Source: Thermoprotei archaeon (GTDB lineage: Archaea > Thermoproteota > Thermoprotei_A > Marsarchaeales > UBA168). From it: a stretch of 5,352 nt of DNA. A program made the translations under genes and the position numbers. Position 1 is the first letter of the stretch. Every line of letters begins with the position of its first letter. Below the pieces are notes generated by a model. It saw only the letters and a list, made by a program, of their open reading frames with translations. It searched no databases and had not been told where the DNA came from. This document shows, piece by piece, positions 4,353-5,352 of the stretch. The DNA is taken from positions 1 to 5,352 of the forward strand of contig DSEZ01000167.1 of assembly GCA_011055275.1 (NCBI GenBank), in the 5' to 3' direction.

Positions 4353-5352
4353 ATGAAGGGCTACTACCTTTACCCTGATATAAGAAGCGATCAAATAGTC
4401 TTCACCTCCGATGATGACGTTTGGAAGGTCTCGATAAGGGGAGGGGAGGCGGTAAGGCTCACATCGGATTTGGGCATAGCGACCAGGCCAAAGATATCTC
4501 CAGATGGAAAGTGGGTCGCGTTCTCGAGAAAGCAGCTAGGAGAGCAATCTCTCTCGGAAGTCTACGTCATACCGATCGATGGAGGCACACCCATAAGGCT
4601 GACCTACTTCGGAAGCCCTTACACCGAGGTGGTCGGATGGAATGGGGATAAGGTGATCGTTTCTTCTGATTACCATCGTCCCTTTTCTCGCTGGACCGAG
4701 CTCTTTGAGGTCAGCCTCTCAGGGGGCCAACCCACTAGGCTCCCTTACGGCAACGCGAGCGCGATCGCGAGGCATGGCCAAATTACCGTAATAGGCAGGT
4801 ATACTTACGACCTGACCCATTGGAAGAGGTACAGGGGCGGGATGCGCGGAAAGCTGTGGATAGACAGGGACGGAAACGGAGAATTCACTAGGTTCCTCGA
4901 ACAGCTTGAGGGAAACTTGACGTCCCCCTGCTTCGTAGGCGACAGGGTTTACTTCATATCCGACCACGAAGGAAATGGCAACGTTTATTCCGCGGACGTC
5001 AGAGGGGAAGACCTGAGACGCCATACCAACCTGACCGAGTTCTACGCTAGGAACGCCAGTTCCGACGGGACCTCTTTGGTGTTTCACGCGGGCGGCGACC
5101 TATACCTGCTCAGAGGGAACGATCTGATAAAGCTCGAGGTCGACATACCCTCCGCAAGGAAAGGCGCTTCGCCGAAGTTCGTGGAGGTCTTTAAGAACAT
5201 GGAAGACTACTCTTTGCACCCAAACGGAAAGACCTCCCTGCTCTGCGTCAGGGGAAAGCCCTTCGTCATGGGCAACTTCGGAGGGGAAGTGATACAGCTT
5301 GGCTCCAGAAGCGGCGTGAGGTATAGGCTTCCCAAATTCCTTCCCTCGGGAG
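4353..5352 (+). CDS. tri: Tricorn protease, N-terminal beta-propeller part (3' partial)
   Basis: From ATG 4353 the frame stays open for 333 codons to the right edge; the full Thermoplasma protein is about 1,070 residues. Tricorn is a large cytosolic hexameric serine protease that trims peptides released by the 20S proteasome, with help from aminopeptidases. The visible part is mainly the six-bladed propeller, the proposed substrate gate, and perhaps the start of the second, seven-bladed one. Evidence is an initial YPDIRSDQIVFTSDDDVW (7-24), a blade repeat SPDGKWVAFS (49-58), TYFGSPYTEVVGW (84-96), SSDYHRPFS (104-112), the very tricorn-like HWKRYRGGMRGKLWI (156-170), and VYFISDHEGNGNVYSADVRGEDLRRHT (199-225). 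These match the Thermoplasma acidophilum sequence as recalled. The PDZ-like and catalytic regions lie beyond the window, so activity cannot be judged. It is divergent from the PH-domain gene. The only serious alternative is another TolB/WD40-like propeller. Confidence 0.93.
   Translation, partial: MKGYYLYPDIRSDQIVFTSDDDVWKVSIRGGEAVRLTSDLGIATRPKISPDGKWVAFSRKQLGEQSLSEVYVIPIDGGTPIRLTYFGSPYTEVVGWNGDKVIVSSDYHRPFSRWTELFEVSLSGGQPTRLPYGNASAIARHGQITVIGRYTYDLTHWKRYRGGMRGKLWIDRDGNGEFTRFLEQLEGNLTSPCFVGDRVYFISDHEGNGNVYSADVRGEDLRRHTNLTEFYARNASSDGTSLVFHAGGDLYLLRGNDLIKLEVDIPSARKGASPKFVEVFKNMEDYSLHPNGKTSLLCVRGKPFVMGNFGGEVIQLGSRSGVRYRLPKFLPSG

Noticed and set aside
4408..4418. TGATGA resembling a C box of a C/D small RNA
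   Set aside because: Lies in tricorn coding sequence (Asp codons), with no matching D box and terminal stem found by eye.
4421..4651. 76-codon plus-strand frame inside tricorn
   Set aside because: Out of frame with the clearly recognisable tricorn propeller; the real frame runs from 4353 to the window edge without a stop.
4719..5087. 122-codon minus-strand frame inside tricorn
   Set aside because: Opposite strongly tricorn-like segments, no start signals and no domain.
1..5352. CRISPR array, insertion sequence, tRNA or attachment site
   Set aside because: No regularly spaced direct repeats, transposase motifs, terminal inverted repeats or tRNA-like folds were seen; gene content and codon use look uniform and chromosomal.

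Overview
The window looks like a compact piece of an archaeal chromosome, probably from a thermophile or thermoacidophile. Supporting signs are an archaeal-type class I fructose-bisphosphate aldolase, a tricorn protease, a PAC2-family proteasome chaperone, AGG/AGA and ATA codon preference, and TATA boxes about 22-26 nt upstream of start codons, as expected for leaderless mRNAs. The gene set fits Thermoproteota or a Thermoplasma-like lineage. Neither can be fixed from this window, which carries no rRNA or other taxonomic marker.

Layout. (1) At the left edge is the 3' part of a plus-strand gene whose C-terminal domain resembles the effector domain of TrmB-type sugar-responsive regulators. It overlaps tail-to-tail by 83 bp with (2) a complete minus-strand myo-inositol-1-phosphate synthase (ino1), the first committed step toward inositol phospholipids and inositol osmolytes. 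(3) An 80-bp AT-rich divergent promoter region separates ino1 from a plus-strand operon: a PAC2 proteasome-assembly-chaperone-like protein, then, after 11 nt and a strong Shine-Dalgarno, one open frame joining a complete small heat-shock protein to a complete class I aldolase. (4) Three nt after that stop, convergently, ends a minus-strand membrane protein with two predicted TM helices and a bacterial-type PH (bPH2) domain. (5) A 193-bp divergent intergenic region with a TATA box for each side leads to (6) the N-terminal beta-propeller part of a tricorn protease, which runs off the right edge.

How the genes may fit together. PAC2, the small heat-shock module and tricorn are all protein-quality-control functions, while aldolase and ino1 are both close to hexose phosphate metabolism: aldolase makes fructose-1,6-bisphosphate and ino1 uses glucose-6-phosphate. 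The most unusual feature is the uninterrupted sHSP-aldolase frame. It is either a real chaperone-enzyme fusion or two cistrons joined by a lost stop or an indel, and the sequence contains hints for both readings. The second notable feature is the C-terminal Met-Tyr-Thr of the PAC2 protein, which fits the HbYX proteasome-docking motif.
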